Positions 8,740-16,920 of a stretch of 64,000 nucleotides of DNA are shown one piece after another (the stretch's first letter is position 1; each line of letters starts with the position of its first letter). Source of the DNA: Synergistaceae bacterium UBA6101 (GTDB taxonomy: Bacteria > Synergistota > Synergistia > Synergistales > Synergistaceae); assembly GCA_002428495.1 (NCBI GenBank), contig DIWR01000023.1, positions 62,001 through 126,000 of the forward strand. Reading direction: 5' to 3'. The notes beneath the pieces are model-generated. The model was given only the letters and a program-made list of their open reading frames with translations, was not told where the DNA came from and searched no databases. The position numbers and the translations under genes were made by a program.

Positions 8740-10095
8740 GTGGAGCGATTCCCACGAACACCTAAAGATATTTTATCGTTTATTATTCCTTCCTCGATTG
8801 GTATCTGTGCTTTTTTGCTTCCCTTTGAATGGCACGGTGCTGTCAATACTCTTATTGGGCACTGCAAGGAATATTTACTTGCTTTATTGAAAGATCAACT
8901 TGGTAATATGGTTTTGACCGTCTCTTTTCTGACCATGATCCTAAGTGTAGCCGCAACAGCCATTCGACCTGACTGGGTGATGAGAAATCAGGTCTTCAGA
9001 GAGAATCTGATCTGCAATCCCTTCTGGTTCACAGCCAGACTGTCAAGTATTCCGATCGTGATTGCAGCACTCTGGGGGAGTCCTGATATGTTCGGGCTCT
9101 TGCTCAAGGATGCACAGCTTATAGTTCTCAATCTTGCCCCTAAACTGATAATACTTACTTTTATAATGGCCTTAACTGCCCCGATGCTTCTCGACTTCGG
9201 ACTGGTGCAGTTTGTTGCGGTCTACGCAAGTCCTGTCATGAGGCCCCTTTTTAAAGTTCCAGGCCGTTCTGCTGTCGATTGTATTGCTTCATGGCTGGGC
9301 AGCAGCTCAATGGCGGTAGTCATCACTGCAAAAATGCACCACTGCGGTTACTATAACGACAGGGAAGCGGCTGTAATGGTAACAAGCTTTTCGCTTACAG
9401 GGATATACAATATTTATGCTATAGCCACACTTCTTGATTTCAGATATGCATTCCCCCAGGTGGTCTTTTCAGTATACCTTACGATGTTTCTGCTTGCCCT
9501 TGTCTTTCCAAGGATATGGCCTCTGACATCTATTCCGGAAACGTACCATGGTGGCATTGACAATTATAATGCTCCCCCGCAGGATGCGAGACATGGACAC
9601 TCCCTCTTTGACTGGGCCATTTTAAGGGGCATAAATAAAGCTCGGCACATGAACACAGGATTATACTTCCATGAAGCATTTTCAATAGCGATACCCCTCC
9701 TGTTCGGTACTATTCCTCTGATGATAACGTTTGGGACCATACTTCTTGTAATAGCGGATATGACTCCCATCCTGGGCATTCTTGCCTATCCTGTATCCTG
9801 GCTGTTGGAGCTCTCAGGTGTGCCGGAAGCGCAGATACTGGGAGGAGCCGCAATATTTGCCTTTGTTGACCAATACCTGGCTGTTGCGTATGCACAGATG
9901 CTCTTTTCAGAATCGGCCAGGTTTCTTTGTATATGTCTGGCAACGGTAGGCCTGATAAACCTTACTGAAATAGGAATACATGTATGGCACTCTTCGATTC
10001 CTGTAACATTCTGGCAGATGACAGTGATCTATTTGATGCGCATAGTTATGTCTCTGTTCATACTTGTCCCCCTATCCTTATACTTCTTTTCTTGA
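8740..10095 (+). CDS. YjiH family nucleoside-recognition (Gate) membrane protein
   Basis: About 451 residues with roughly ten hydrophobic segments. The N-terminal SIGICAFLLPFEW, the central LDFGLVQFVAVYASPVMRPLF and the GSSSMAVVITAKMHHCGYY stretch match the YjiH group of Gate-domain (nucleoside recognition) membrane proteins. Their transport substrate is not established. The start is odd: GTG 8740 directly abuts or overlaps the TAGGAGG sequence at 8734-8740, and the next possible in-frame start (ATT 8770) would be too far away. The N-terminus is therefore uncertain. The gene is monocistronic, with its own predicted promoter. Confidence 0.75.
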   Translation: MERFPRTPKDILSFIIPSSIGICAFLLPFEWHGAVNTLIGHCKEYLLALLKDQLGNMVLTVSFLTMILSVAATAIRPDWVMRNQVFRENLICNPFWFTARLSSIPIVIAALWGSPDMFGLLLKDAQLIVLNLAPKLIILTFIMALTAPMLLDFGLVQFVAVYASPVMRPLFKVPGRSAVDCIASWLGSSSMAVVITAKMHHCGYYNDREAAVMVTSFSLTGIYNIYAIATLLDFRYAFPQVVFSVYLTMFLLALVFPRIWPLTSIPETYHGGIDNYNAPPQDARHGHSLFDWAILRGINKARHMNTGLYFHEAFSIAIPLLFGTIPLMITFGTILLVIADMTPILGILAYPVSWLLELSGVPEAQILGGAAIFAFVDQYLAVAYAQMLFSESARFLCICLATVGLINLTEIGIHVWHSSIPVTFWQMTVIYLMRIVMSLFILVPLSLYFFS

Positions 10096-10242
10096 AAAGC
10101 AGACACATATGAAGAGATCAGCCCCTTTAAGCAGCTTCTGATGCCAGATGTGCCTGAGCTTATGTGCTCGGCAGCAAAATATTTTTATTGTCTTGAACAG
10201 AAATAGTGTATACAATATATCAGCTTGGCAAGGGGTGATGAC

Positions 10243-11178
10243 ATGCCTTTATGGGGTTTTCTTCTCAGTTTTGTTGTTGCTGTAATGTGGGCCGCTTCGC
10301 CGATCATGGTGGCGCGGGGCATGACGCTGTCCAAATGTACCTCAAATGAGATAAATCCAATACGCTCCATTTCTTTTTTTCTTTTTACGTTAGCTGTCGC
10401 ACTGGTATATACAAAGGGCAGCATTCCATTGGTATCCTCTCCGAAAGCTCTCTTATACATTGCGGGGAATGTCCTTCTGGGCTACCTGATAGGAGATATT
10501 CTTTACTTCATCGCTATCAGGAAGATAGGTATAAGTCTCGCTGTACCTGTCTCCAACGCATACCCTATCCTTGTCGTCGTGACTTCCTGGCTGATGCTGG
10601 GCGAACCTATAACCCTGCAGATAGTGTCAGGCATAGTGATCGTGATCTCCGGACTGCTCTTGCTGAGATTCGGAGGAGGCCGGCAGGATAGGGATGAAAA
10701 TGGACTGATCCCTAAAGAGATAGGTCTTTCTAATCTTATGAAAGGTTTTCTCTTTGCCATAGGTGCGGGCCTTTGCTGGGCCGTAGGAGCCCCGTTGACT
10801 AAAATGGCGATGGAGACTTCCGGTCTTGCTCCGGTCGAGATATCTTTCTACAGGGCATCTGCTCTGCTGATAATGGCATGGTCTTATAGGCTTTTTCTAG
10901 TGAAATACCGTCCCGGAACGATCATGCCCCTGAGGAGCATTTCACTTAAAGCCTGGCTTTATATCCTCGCAGCAGCAGTACTGGGGCTTGCTTTGGGGTC
11001 AATACTTTACACTACATGCATCAATGTGATGCCCGTGGCTGTCGTTACGGCGATCACCTCTACCAGTCCTTTTATAGCAGCTCTTTTCGGCCACTTTGTG
11101 CTAAAGGAGAAACTTAGCAGGCTGCAGTGGGCAGGCGTGGTAATGATAATTTCAGGTTCTGTAACAGTGAGCTTATAG
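10243..11178 (+). CDS. EamA/DMT family transporter
   Basis: About 311 residues with ten predicted membrane segments arranged as two EamA repeats (residues ~5-145 and ~165-305). The tandem five-helix repeat and motifs such as GEPITLQIVSGIVIVISGLLLL and its C-terminal counterpart KEKLSRLQWAGVVMI mark the drug/metabolite transporter superfamily. Many members export amino acids or their by-products; the substrate here is unknown. I prefer ATG 10243 because AAGGGGT at 10230-10236 is well spaced; an in-frame TTG lies 18 bases upstream. It is the first gene of a three-transporter cluster, 8 bases ahead of the MFS gene. Confidence 0.8.
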   Translation: MPLWGFLLSFVVAVMWAASPIMVARGMTLSKCTSNEINPIRSISFFLFTLAVALVYTKGSIPLVSSPKALLYIAGNVLLGYLIGDILYFIAIRKIGISLAVPVSNAYPILVVVTSWLMLGEPITLQIVSGIVIVISGLLLLRFGGGRQDRDENGLIPKEIGLSNLMKGFLFAIGAGLCWAVGAPLTKMAMETSGLAPVEISFYRASALLIMAWSYRLFLVKYRPGTIMPLRSISLKAWLYILAAAVLGLALGSILYTTCINVMPVAVVTAITSTSPFIAALFGHFVLKEKLSRLQWAGVVMIISGSVTVSL

Positions 11179-11186
11179 AGACGATT

Positions 11187-12461
11187 ATGAGGATAGTTGT
11201 CCCTGATTCACTTCGTGCCCTGAGGAGCAGGAATTACAGACTTTTCTTCATGGCCCAGGCCGTTTCGCTGACCGGCCTCTGGATGCATCGTGTCGCGATG
11301 GGCTGGCTGGTCTTCAGGCTCACCGGACTTAACAGTGCCCTTGGGATAATTGATTTTGCGGCATCCATATCGGTCTTTTTATTTGCTCCGTTTGCCGGGG
11401 CCTTGATAGAGAGATGGGATCTGAGGAAGACACTGTTCTGCTGTCAGGCCGGGTGTATGATGGTGGCGTTCATGCTTGCTTTTCTTACTCTTACGGGCCT
11501 TGTAACTTTCCACATTGTCGTCTTTATGAGCCTCTTGCTTGGGCTTCTGGATTCCTTTGAACTGCCGTGCAGATATTCTCTTGTCTCATACATGGTAGAC
11601 AGGAAAGAGGATGTCTCAAACGGGGTCGCCCTCAACTCAATGAATTTTAATATCGCCAGAATGATCGGACCGTCGATAGCCGGGTTTGTGATACATGCTG
11701 TCGGTGAGGGAGTCTGTTTTCTGATAAACGGATTTGCATATTCTTCGACTCTTTTTGCTGTGAAAAAGATGAAAATGGAACATCCTCCCATAGGCAAAAG
11801 CGACGGCAGCAGATCGCAGCCCCTAAAGGATACTGCGGAAGGTTTCAGGATGGCCAGGAATTTTGCCCCCAGCCGATATCTTTTGATGCTTATAGCAAGT
11901 ACCGGATTCTTCTGCTTCCCGAGCATAGTCCTCATGCCCGCAATGGCAAAAAGCGTCCTTGGCGGCACCTCGGAAACTCTTGGCTTCCTGCTTATGGGGG
12001 TGGCGATAGGAGCTCTCATGGGATCGTTTATAATGGCATCACTGAAATCTTCCGAGAGGTTATACTGGTGGTGTACAAGGGCATGCCTTGCTTTTGGGGT
12101 CTCAGTGCTCTTTTTTTCGCTTTCAGGAAATATATACGCCGGGATAGCGCTTGCCGCTCCTGTTGGATTCTGTATGGTAACAAGCACGATCTCGTGCAAT
12201 ACGCTTCTTCAGTCTATGGTCCCTGCCGGCAACAGGAGCAGGATAATGGCGCTTTACACTATGGCGACCCTTGGGATCCCGCCATTTGGCAGTTTGCTTT
12301 CAGGGAGGCTGGCTGATCATCTTGGAACTGACTGGGCACTTTTTATATGCGGGTCGATAAGCGCAGTGATCGCATACTATTTCCTTAGGAAGATCGACAG
12401 GATCAAAGACCAGATATCAAAAGCTCTTGAGGATCCGGAGGCAGTGCAATGGGAGAACTAA
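11187..12461 (+). CDS. MFS transporter (MFS_3/EntS-like)
   Basis: About 424 residues with twelve hydrophobic segments. The opening SLRALRSRNYRLFFMAQAVSLTG and the following MHRVAMGWLVFRLTG are typical of the MFS_3 exporter group that includes EntS-like siderophore exporters. The substrate is not predictable from sequence. The likely start is ATG 11187, 8 bases after the preceding EamA gene; its ribosome binding site is weak (AGAGA), so expression may depend on translational coupling. The 3' end overlaps the next EamA gene by 13 bases, showing an operon. Confidence 0.8.
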   Translation: MRIVVPDSLRALRSRNYRLFFMAQAVSLTGLWMHRVAMGWLVFRLTGLNSALGIIDFAASISVFLFAPFAGALIERWDLRKTLFCCQAGCMMVAFMLAFLTLTGLVTFHIVVFMSLLLGLLDSFELPCRYSLVSYMVDRKEDVSNGVALNSMNFNIARMIGPSIAGFVIHAVGEGVCFLINGFAYSSTLFAVKKMKMEHPPIGKSDGSRSQPLKDTAEGFRMARNFAPSRYLLMLIASTGFFCFPSIVLMPAMAKSVLGGTSETLGFLLMGVAIGALMGSFIMASLKSSERLYWWCTRACLAFGVSVLFFSLSGNIYAGIALAAPVGFCMVTSTISCNTLLQSMVPAGNRSRIMALYTMATLGIPPFGSLLSGRLADHLGTDWALFICGSISAVIAYYFLRKIDRIKDQISKALEDPEAVQWEN

Positions 12462-13363
12462 AAACAAAATTCAGCGCAAAGCAGATATTGATGGCAGATA
12501 TGCTTCTGGTGCTCGTCGCCTTCATATGGGGAGCGGGCATCCCTATGAGCGCTCTGCTTGCAAGGAGCATAACCCCTCTGTGGGCCGTCGCGTTAAGGAT
12601 GCTGATGGCTTCCTTTTTCCTCGTATTGATGTTTCCAAAGAAAATAATTACCTCGACCACGCGGGAGTGGGCGATATCCGCTGTTCTCACAGCTGTTCTT
12701 ACAGGGGTATTTATTTCTATGACCTTTGGTCTGGTATACAGCACTGCAAGCAAACAGGCCTTCATCGGAGGGTTGAACGTAATACTGGTGCCCCTGTTTG
12801 TCTGGATAATATATAAGACTAAGCCAAGTTTATGGATCTTTGCAGGCGCGGGCATAACTACCGCAGGACTGCTCGTAATGGGCTTTACTCCGGGTATGGA
12901 ATTCAATATTGGAGATTTTCTTTCTTTCATAATGGCGATCTTTTATGCGTTCCAGGTACTTGCCGCAGGGTTTGGAGCCAGGAGGGTCGAGCCATATCGT
13001 CTTGTTGCCCTTCACATAATTATGCTTGCAGCAGTCATGACCATATTAGCCTGCATATTCGAACCACTGCCCGATATAGGGTCATTCGGTATGAATATCT
13101 GGGCGACCCTGCTCTGTGTTTCACTGGGAAACACAATATTGTGTTTCATCATCCAGTTCAAAGCTCAGAGGATCACGCCTGAATCACATGTTGCGGTCAT
13201 CTTTTCACTGGAGGGTCTTTTCGGTTATATGGTCGCTGTGCTGAGCGGGCAGGATCCATTCCACCTACAGGGAGCGGTTGGCGGTATGCTGATCATAGCA
13301 GGCATGATGCTGACTGAAACAGAGACTTTCCTAAAGCACAGAAAATCTTCAGGTCAGCTTTAG
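12449..13363 (+). CDS. EamA/DMT family transporter
   Basis: A 304-residue protein with ten predicted membrane segments and two EamA repeats. The N-terminus (LMADMLLVLVAFIWGAG) and the C-terminal HVAVIFSLEGLFGYMVAV stretch fit the drug/metabolite transporter superfamily. It is only distantly like the EamA protein at 10243. It begins inside the end of the MFS gene with GGAGG before the ATG, so the three transporters are probably co-transcribed. The substrate is unknown; amino acid or metabolite export is plausible for the family. Confidence 0.82.
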   Translation: MGELKTKFSAKQILMADMLLVLVAFIWGAGIPMSALLARSITPLWAVALRMLMASFFLVLMFPKKIITSTTREWAISAVLTAVLTGVFISMTFGLVYSTASKQAFIGGLNVILVPLFVWIIYKTKPSLWIFAGAGITTAGLLVMGFTPGMEFNIGDFLSFIMAIFYAFQVLAAGFGARRVEPYRLVALHIIMLAAVMTILACIFEPLPDIGSFGMNIWATLLCVSLGNTILCFIIQFKAQRITPESHVAVIFSLEGLFGYMVAVLSGQDPFHLQGAVGGMLIIAGMMLTETETFLKHRKSSGQL

Positions 13364-13392
13364 GAAAAGCATTTTCCGGACCGGTCTAACTC

Positions 13393-13811
13393 TTATTAAC
13401 TCAACTTTCCCACCGTCTTTCCCGCATGCCTTTGATCAGGAAGGACGCTGTTCCTCGAAAGAGGGACATAACAAATCACCATAGTGACTGAACTATTTCG
13501 AGTGCGTTTCGAGATCGGGAATCCAGATACCGTTTTGGTTAAAGTCTGTAAAGCTTGTGATAACCTAAGTTCAAAGACACTGGATCCCCGATTTAAGCAC
13601 TCGGGGACGACGGTTCTATGAGACTTTTATTTAGACTTAGAACTTGCAATGAGGAATCTTATCACCGTCGCTCCCGGACGATGCTTAACGGGAGTCGAGC
13701 GACTTCAATATTTTAGTGCCACTGGCTCTCCGCTAATAAACATGTGGAGAAGACGAAAAACAGAGGTTTTGAATCCACTGGTAGCAAGAGATGGGAAAGT
13801 TGAGTTATTAA
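13393..13811. mobile_element. 419-bp MITE-like element with terminal inverted repeats
   Basis: The 20 bases at 13393-13412 match the reverse complement of 13792-13811 at 19 positions, including a perfect 16-bp core (TAACTCAACTTTCCCA). No coding frame or transposase fits inside. The interior is rich in nested inverted repeats: ATCGGGAATCCAG (13514-13526) against CTGGATCCCCGAT (13580-13592, one mismatch), TCCCCGA/TCGGGGA at 13585-13607, and overlapping stems at 13667-13703. No clear target-site duplication is seen. Terminal repeats, small size and lack of coding suggest a non-autonomous element or an IS remnant. Family unknown. It accounts for most of the gene-free stretch 13364-13927. Confidence 0.5.
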
Positions 13812-13854
13812 CTGACTTTTTTTGATGGATAGAGAACCTGATAAAGCAAATGTA

Positions 13855-13892
13855 AAGGGCCGGCTGAAGGAGTTTGCCGGCCCTTAGTTTTT
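13855..13892. terminator. Strong bidirectional terminator
   Basis: AAGGGCCGGC at 13855-13864 pairs perfectly with GCCGGCCCTT at 13876-13885, followed by AGTTTTTTC. It lies just downstream of the minus-strand racemase-like gene and can stop transcripts from both sides. Confidence 0.8.
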
Positions 13893-13927
13893 TCATATAT
13901 ACGCAAAGAGTAGAAGCGATTCTTTTA

Positions 13928-14677
13928 TTACATGCAGTAGTTTGGCCCGCAGTACTTTGTCGGGTTCAATGCCGACTCAACGTGTCTTATCATTGTTATG
14001 AAATCAAATACCGGCAGCCCGGTGTGTGCGTGTACTGCCGAGGCAAAAGGAGGAAGGTCGCTGCACTCAAGCTGTATGGCCGCCACTTCGGGGTGGTCTT
14101 TAAGCATTTGATCACATACTTCAAGGATCTCTTTTTCTATAACGTCTGTGTCCATTGTCCCTTTTTCTTCCAGAACAGAGGAACGGAACTCATATTTATC
14201 TTCCATCCCGTAAAGGACAACTGGCATATCAGCAGTAATGCCCACATTTCTAAGATGCTGTTCAGTCATAACAGAAGCGTTTGCCGATATTATCCCGACT
14301 TTCTGGCCCCTTTTGAGCGTTCTGGTTATAAAGGGAACCTGAAGCATACTAGACATAAAGACAGGGATATCTACCGCATCAGCTATTTCCTGCTGGAAAA
14401 GAGCCATAAAACCGCAGGCGCCTGTTATTCCACGTACTCCTTCAGCTTCGAGCTTACGTGCTCCCTCAAGGAATGGTTCCAGGAGTGTCAGATCTCTCTG
14501 GTTCAGAAGCCTTTCTATTGAGGCCCCTTTGACTTCATGGTAGCGGACAGGAAATGGATAGGTGGTCGCATTTCCGACGTTCCCTGGTACACACGGGTAT
14601 GCGGCATCCAGTATCAGTATCCCGATCGGTTCGCCATCCCACGAGCGTGTCTTGCTTCTGATCTTATAGAACGACAT
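13928..14677 (-). CDS. Aspartate/glutamate racemase family protein
   Basis: About 249 residues of the Asp/Glu/hydantoin racemase superfamily. The two expected cysteines occur in the usual places: GITGACGFMALFQ near residue 85 and AIQLECSDLPPFA near residue 205. These pairs abstract and return the alpha proton in cofactor-independent racemases; some relatives are decarboxylases or maleate isomerases, so the substrate is open. I chose ATG at 14677 because GGGGGA lies just upstream; the frame stays open 48 bases further. The gene is divergent from tlpA-ccdA, has a TTGACA promoter, and ends at a strong terminator. A role in amino acid catabolism fits the neighbourhood. Confidence 0.75.
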   Translation of the reverse strand: MSFYKIRSKTRSWDGEPIGILILDAAYPCVPGNVGNATTYPFPVRYHEVKGASIERLLNQRDLTLLEPFLEGARKLEAEGVRGITGACGFMALFQQEIADAVDIPVFMSSMLQVPFITRTLKRGQKVGIISANASVMTEQHLRNVGITADMPVVLYGMEDKYEFRSSVLEEKGTMDTDVIEKEILEVCDQMLKDHPEVAAIQLECSDLPPFASAVHAHTGLPVFDFITMIRHVESALNPTKYCGPNYCM

Positions 14678-14711
14678 TATTATTCCCCCAATTGAATAAA
14701 TTACCTTAGAG

Positions 14712-14741
14712 AAAATAGCAGTCAAATGACCATGTTGTCAA
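14712..14741 (-). promoter_or_regulatory. Predicted promoter of the racemase-like gene
   Basis: On the minus strand, TTGACA (14741-14736) and TATTTT (14717-14712) have an 18-base spacer. The -35 lies in the sequence TGACAACAT, which is repeated in the divergent tlpA promoter. Confidence 0.5.
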
Positions 14742-14798
14742 GGATCCATCTAAATAGTTCAATTTTTGGAGCTGTTTTAGAAATACGTCGCATCACTT

Positions 14799-14827
14799 AT
14801 GACAACATCGAAATTTGAATATAGAAT
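14799..14827 (+). promoter_or_regulatory. Predicted promoter of tlpA-ccdA
   Basis: ATGACA at 14799-14804 and TAGAAT at 14822-14827 are separated by 17 bases. Its -35 lies in the same 9-base context (TGACAACAT at 14800-14808) as the divergent promoter's. Confidence 0.5.
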
Positions 14828-14864
14828 ATCAGAGTATTAAATCTGAAAATGGGAGAGATGCCCC

Positions 14865-15368
14865 ATGAAAAAGACTTTATTCAGCTTTCTTGCGGCTGCG
14901 ATGATAATATTCAGCATTGCACAGATCGCATCTGCAATAGAGGTCGGTTCCCCTGTAAGCGATTTCGAGCTTGCCGATTTGAATGGAAAGAACGTAAAAC
15001 TAAGCGATTTTAAAGGAAAGACGGTAGTCATCAATTTCTGGGCTACATGGTGTCCGCCCTGCAAAAAAGAGATGCCTGATTTCGACCTTCTGGACAAAGA
15101 GCTGAAGAAAACGAATTCTGCAGTACTTCTTGCTGTGAATATGACAGATGGCAAAAGAGACACGAAAAGCAAAGTCGAGTCTTTCATTGCCGAGAATAAC
15201 TACGGAATGAGAGTACTGCTGGATACAGAGGGTAAAGCTGCAAAACTCTATGACATAAAGTGGCTGCCAACTACTGTCGTAGTGGATCGTAAGGGTAAAC
15301 TTCACTGGCAGATATTTGGTGAGACGACAAAAGAGACAGTGCTAAAGGTAATAAAGGAAATAAAGTAA
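14865..15368 (+). CDS. TlpA-like thiol-disulfide oxidoreductase
   Basis: A 167-residue exported thioredoxin-fold protein. The first ~22 residues (SFLAAAMIIFSIAQIASA) form a signal peptide, so it acts in the periplasm. The active site is WATWCPPCKKEMP and the cis-proline loop follows in KWLPTTVVVDRKG, as in the TlpA/ResA/CcmG group that reduces substrate disulfides such as apocytochrome c. It is directly joined to ccdA, whose product would pass electrons from cytoplasmic thioredoxin. No cytochrome c gene is present here, so a general periplasmic reducing role is equally likely. GGGAGAG precedes the ATG. Confidence 0.88.
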   Translation: MKKTLFSFLAAAMIIFSIAQIASAIEVGSPVSDFELADLNGKNVKLSDFKGKTVVINFWATWCPPCKKEMPDFDLLDKELKKTNSAVLLAVNMTDGKRDTKSKVESFIAENNYGMRVLLDTEGKAAKLYDIKWLPTTVVVDRKGKLHWQIFGETTKETVLKVIKEIK

Positions 15369-16043
15369 ATGTGGACTGACCTTCCACTTTTATTTCTCGA
15401 AGGCCTTTTGGCCTTCATATCGCCGTGCATGCTTCCTATGCTTCCTGTATATCTCATGTACCTTGCTGCTGAAACAGAACATGGAAAAAAAGCAAGCATC
15501 GTAAATACGATAGGTTTTGTTTGCGGGTTTACTTTGGTCTTTATGGCGTTAGGAGCCACAGCAACTGCTATTGGCGCTGTTATGAATGAACACAGGATGT
15601 TTTTGCAGCGTGCGAGCGGAGCGATAATTTTCATGTTCGGTCTCCATTTCCTTGGCATTTTCAAGATAGGTTTCCTGGATGTTGAAAAAAAGATCGACCT
15701 TGGTCTGCAGAAGCGCGGCGGTTTTATTGGCGCTCTGCTCTTTGGAGCAGCATTTTCTTTAGGCTGGTCCCCATGCCTTGGTCCGTTTCTTGGTTCTGCT
15801 CTCATGCTTGCGGGAAGCGGGAAAACAGTTTTACAGGGAATTTTCTATCTCTTTGTCTTTTCAATGGGTCTGGGAGTTCCCTATATACTTGCGGCAGTCT
15901 TTTTCACAAATATTAAAGGCGTCTTCCAGTGGCTCAAGAAGCATGGCCGGCAGATCAAGATCATGTCCGGGCTGGTCCTTGTTTTTGCCGGACTTATGAT
16001 GATTTTTGACTTGTTCGGTTATTGGGCCGGATTGTTTATGTAG
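15369..16043 (+). CDS. ccdA: CcdA-type thiol-disulfide transporter
   Basis: A 224-residue protein with six predicted membrane segments in the DsbD/CcdA family. It moves reducing equivalents across the membrane to periplasmic thioredoxin-like proteins. The two redox cysteines sit in matching helices: LAFISPCMLPMLPVY near residue 20 and SLGWSPCLGPFLG near residue 136. The ATG follows the tlpA stop directly (no gap), with AAAGGA inside the tlpA end as binding site, so the two are co-translated partners. Confidence 0.9.
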   Translation: MWTDLPLLFLEGLLAFISPCMLPMLPVYLMYLAAETEHGKKASIVNTIGFVCGFTLVFMALGATATAIGAVMNEHRMFLQRASGAIIFMFGLHFLGIFKIGFLDVEKKIDLGLQKRGGFIGALLFGAAFSLGWSPCLGPFLGSALMLAGSGKTVLQGIFYLFVFSMGLGVPYILAAVFFTNIKGVFQWLKKHGRQIKIMSGLVLVFAGLMMIFDLFGYWAGLFM

Positions 16044-16062
16044 ATCAGAAGGACTAAAAGAG

Positions 16063-16104
16063 AAAAGCCAGGGCAGTATGTCAATATGCCCATGGCTTTT
16101 TAAA
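16063..16104. terminator. Bidirectional terminator between ccdA and hdeD
   Basis: AAAAGCCA-G-GGCA at 16063-16075 pairs with TGCCC-A-TGGCTTTT at 16087-16100. T-rich sequence lies on both sides, as expected between convergent genes. Confidence 0.65.
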
Positions 16105-16129
16105 ATATCAGAGATAGGTCAGGATCGGT

Positions 16130-16690
16130 CTAACAGTCACCTGAGGCTTTCGAACAGCCCCTTCCAAGCAGGATAAGGCTTATTCCGCTGAAAACAAGGT
16201 TTATCCCAAGGATTATCCCGATGACTGCAGCTCCTGTGAAGAGGTTCTTCCACATCATTACTGAAAGAATGACCCCTAAAAAACCTGAAACAAGGATCCA
16301 TATAGAGCCTTCTATTTCTCTTATCCTGAAGTATTCGACAATTTTTGTAACTCCGTCTGCCATAAAATATGCTGCGAGTATTATGCTCAGCGTCATCACG
16401 CCGGCCACCGGATGGATCAGGAAAATGAAACCTGCTGTCATCGCTGCCACTGCCATAATGGTCTCATGCCAAGGTTTCCCTCCGTCACTGAATCCTCTGA
16501 AAGCGCTCCATCCCTGACTAAAAGCTACTGCTATCAGGAGAAGTCCTACTATAGTTTCCACTGCGAACGAGGCGAGCAGAGGCATCGTGAGAGAGATGAG
16601 GCCAAGAAGAAGCATAACTCCCCCAATAAGATAGAATCTTTTCTTGTTCTTTTTGAGGTCTTCTTTGGAAAACTTTCCGGTAAAAAGCAT
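16130..16690 (-). CDS. HdeD family membrane protein (DUF308)
   Basis: A 186-residue protein with six hydrophobic segments in three DUF308 repeat pairs, as in HdeD. In enterobacteria HdeD helps acid resistance at high cell density, but the mechanism is not known and the role here may differ. Signatures include LLGLISLTMPLLASFAVE and the central WHETIMAVAAMTAGFIFLIHP. A short cysteine-bearing C-terminus (GRGCSKASGDC) is unusual. GGGGGG lies before the ATG. It follows, with a 16-base gap, the small candidate selenoprotein gene at 16707-16841 on the same strand. Confidence 0.8.
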   Translation of the reverse strand: MLFTGKFSKEDLKKNKKRFYLIGGVMLLLGLISLTMPLLASFAVETIVGLLLIAVAFSQGWSAFRGFSDGGKPWHETIMAVAAMTAGFIFLIHPVAGVMTLSIILAAYFMADGVTKIVEYFRIREIEGSIWILVSGFLGVILSVMMWKNLFTGAAVIGIILGINLVFSGISLILLGRGCSKASGDC

Positions 16691-16706
16691 TTGTATCCCC
16701 CCGCTT

Positions 16707-16841
16707 TTATTTGTCCTTAGAACCTTTGATTGTAAATTCCTTTACTTTGGCTACTATCCATGAAAACGACACAACGACCGCCACGATCGGCAGAAGCAAT
16801 ATTCATGGAGGACATCCGCCGCGGCGTTTTTTTAGTATCAA
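16707..16841 (-). CDS. Candidate small membrane selenoprotein (in-frame UGA)
   Basis: Read through one UGA (16805-16803), this frame encodes 44 residues. It opens with MILKKRRGGCPP, then Sec(13), then a hydrophobic helix ILLLPIVAVVVSFSWIVAKV and a charged tail KEFTIKGSKDK. TTG 16841 has GGAGGTG at ideal spacing. The UGA gives a CPPU motif like the C-x-x-U/C redox pairs of known selenoproteins, just before the membrane helix. Nine bases downstream, CTGCC-GATCGT-GGCGG can form a short hairpin with G first in the loop, a weak bacterial SECIS candidate. Alternatives are a 12-residue leader peptide or a gene broken by a nonsense mutation. The hydrophobic part alone has no good start. No Sec machinery is in the window. 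Confidence 0.35.
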
Positions 16842-16872
16842 TGCAAACACCTCCAGCGAGTTATATTTGATC

Positions 16873-16912
16873 AATTCTCCCACATATGGGCTGAAAGTGA
16901 GTGGGGAGAATT
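16873..16912. repeat. Imperfect inverted repeat upstream of the small membrane protein gene
   Basis: AATTCTCCCAC at 16873-16883 pairs with GTGGGGAGAATT at 16901-16912, with one bulged base. There is no T run on either side, so an operator or a leader hairpin is more likely than a terminator. Confidence 0.4.
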
Positions 16913-16920
16913 ACCGTATT

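Noticed and set aside
13874..14521. 215-codon plus-strand frame opposite the racemase-like gene
   Set aside because: It is the antisense shadow of a clear Asp/Glu racemase family gene and has low-quality composition rich in Cys, His and Tyr.
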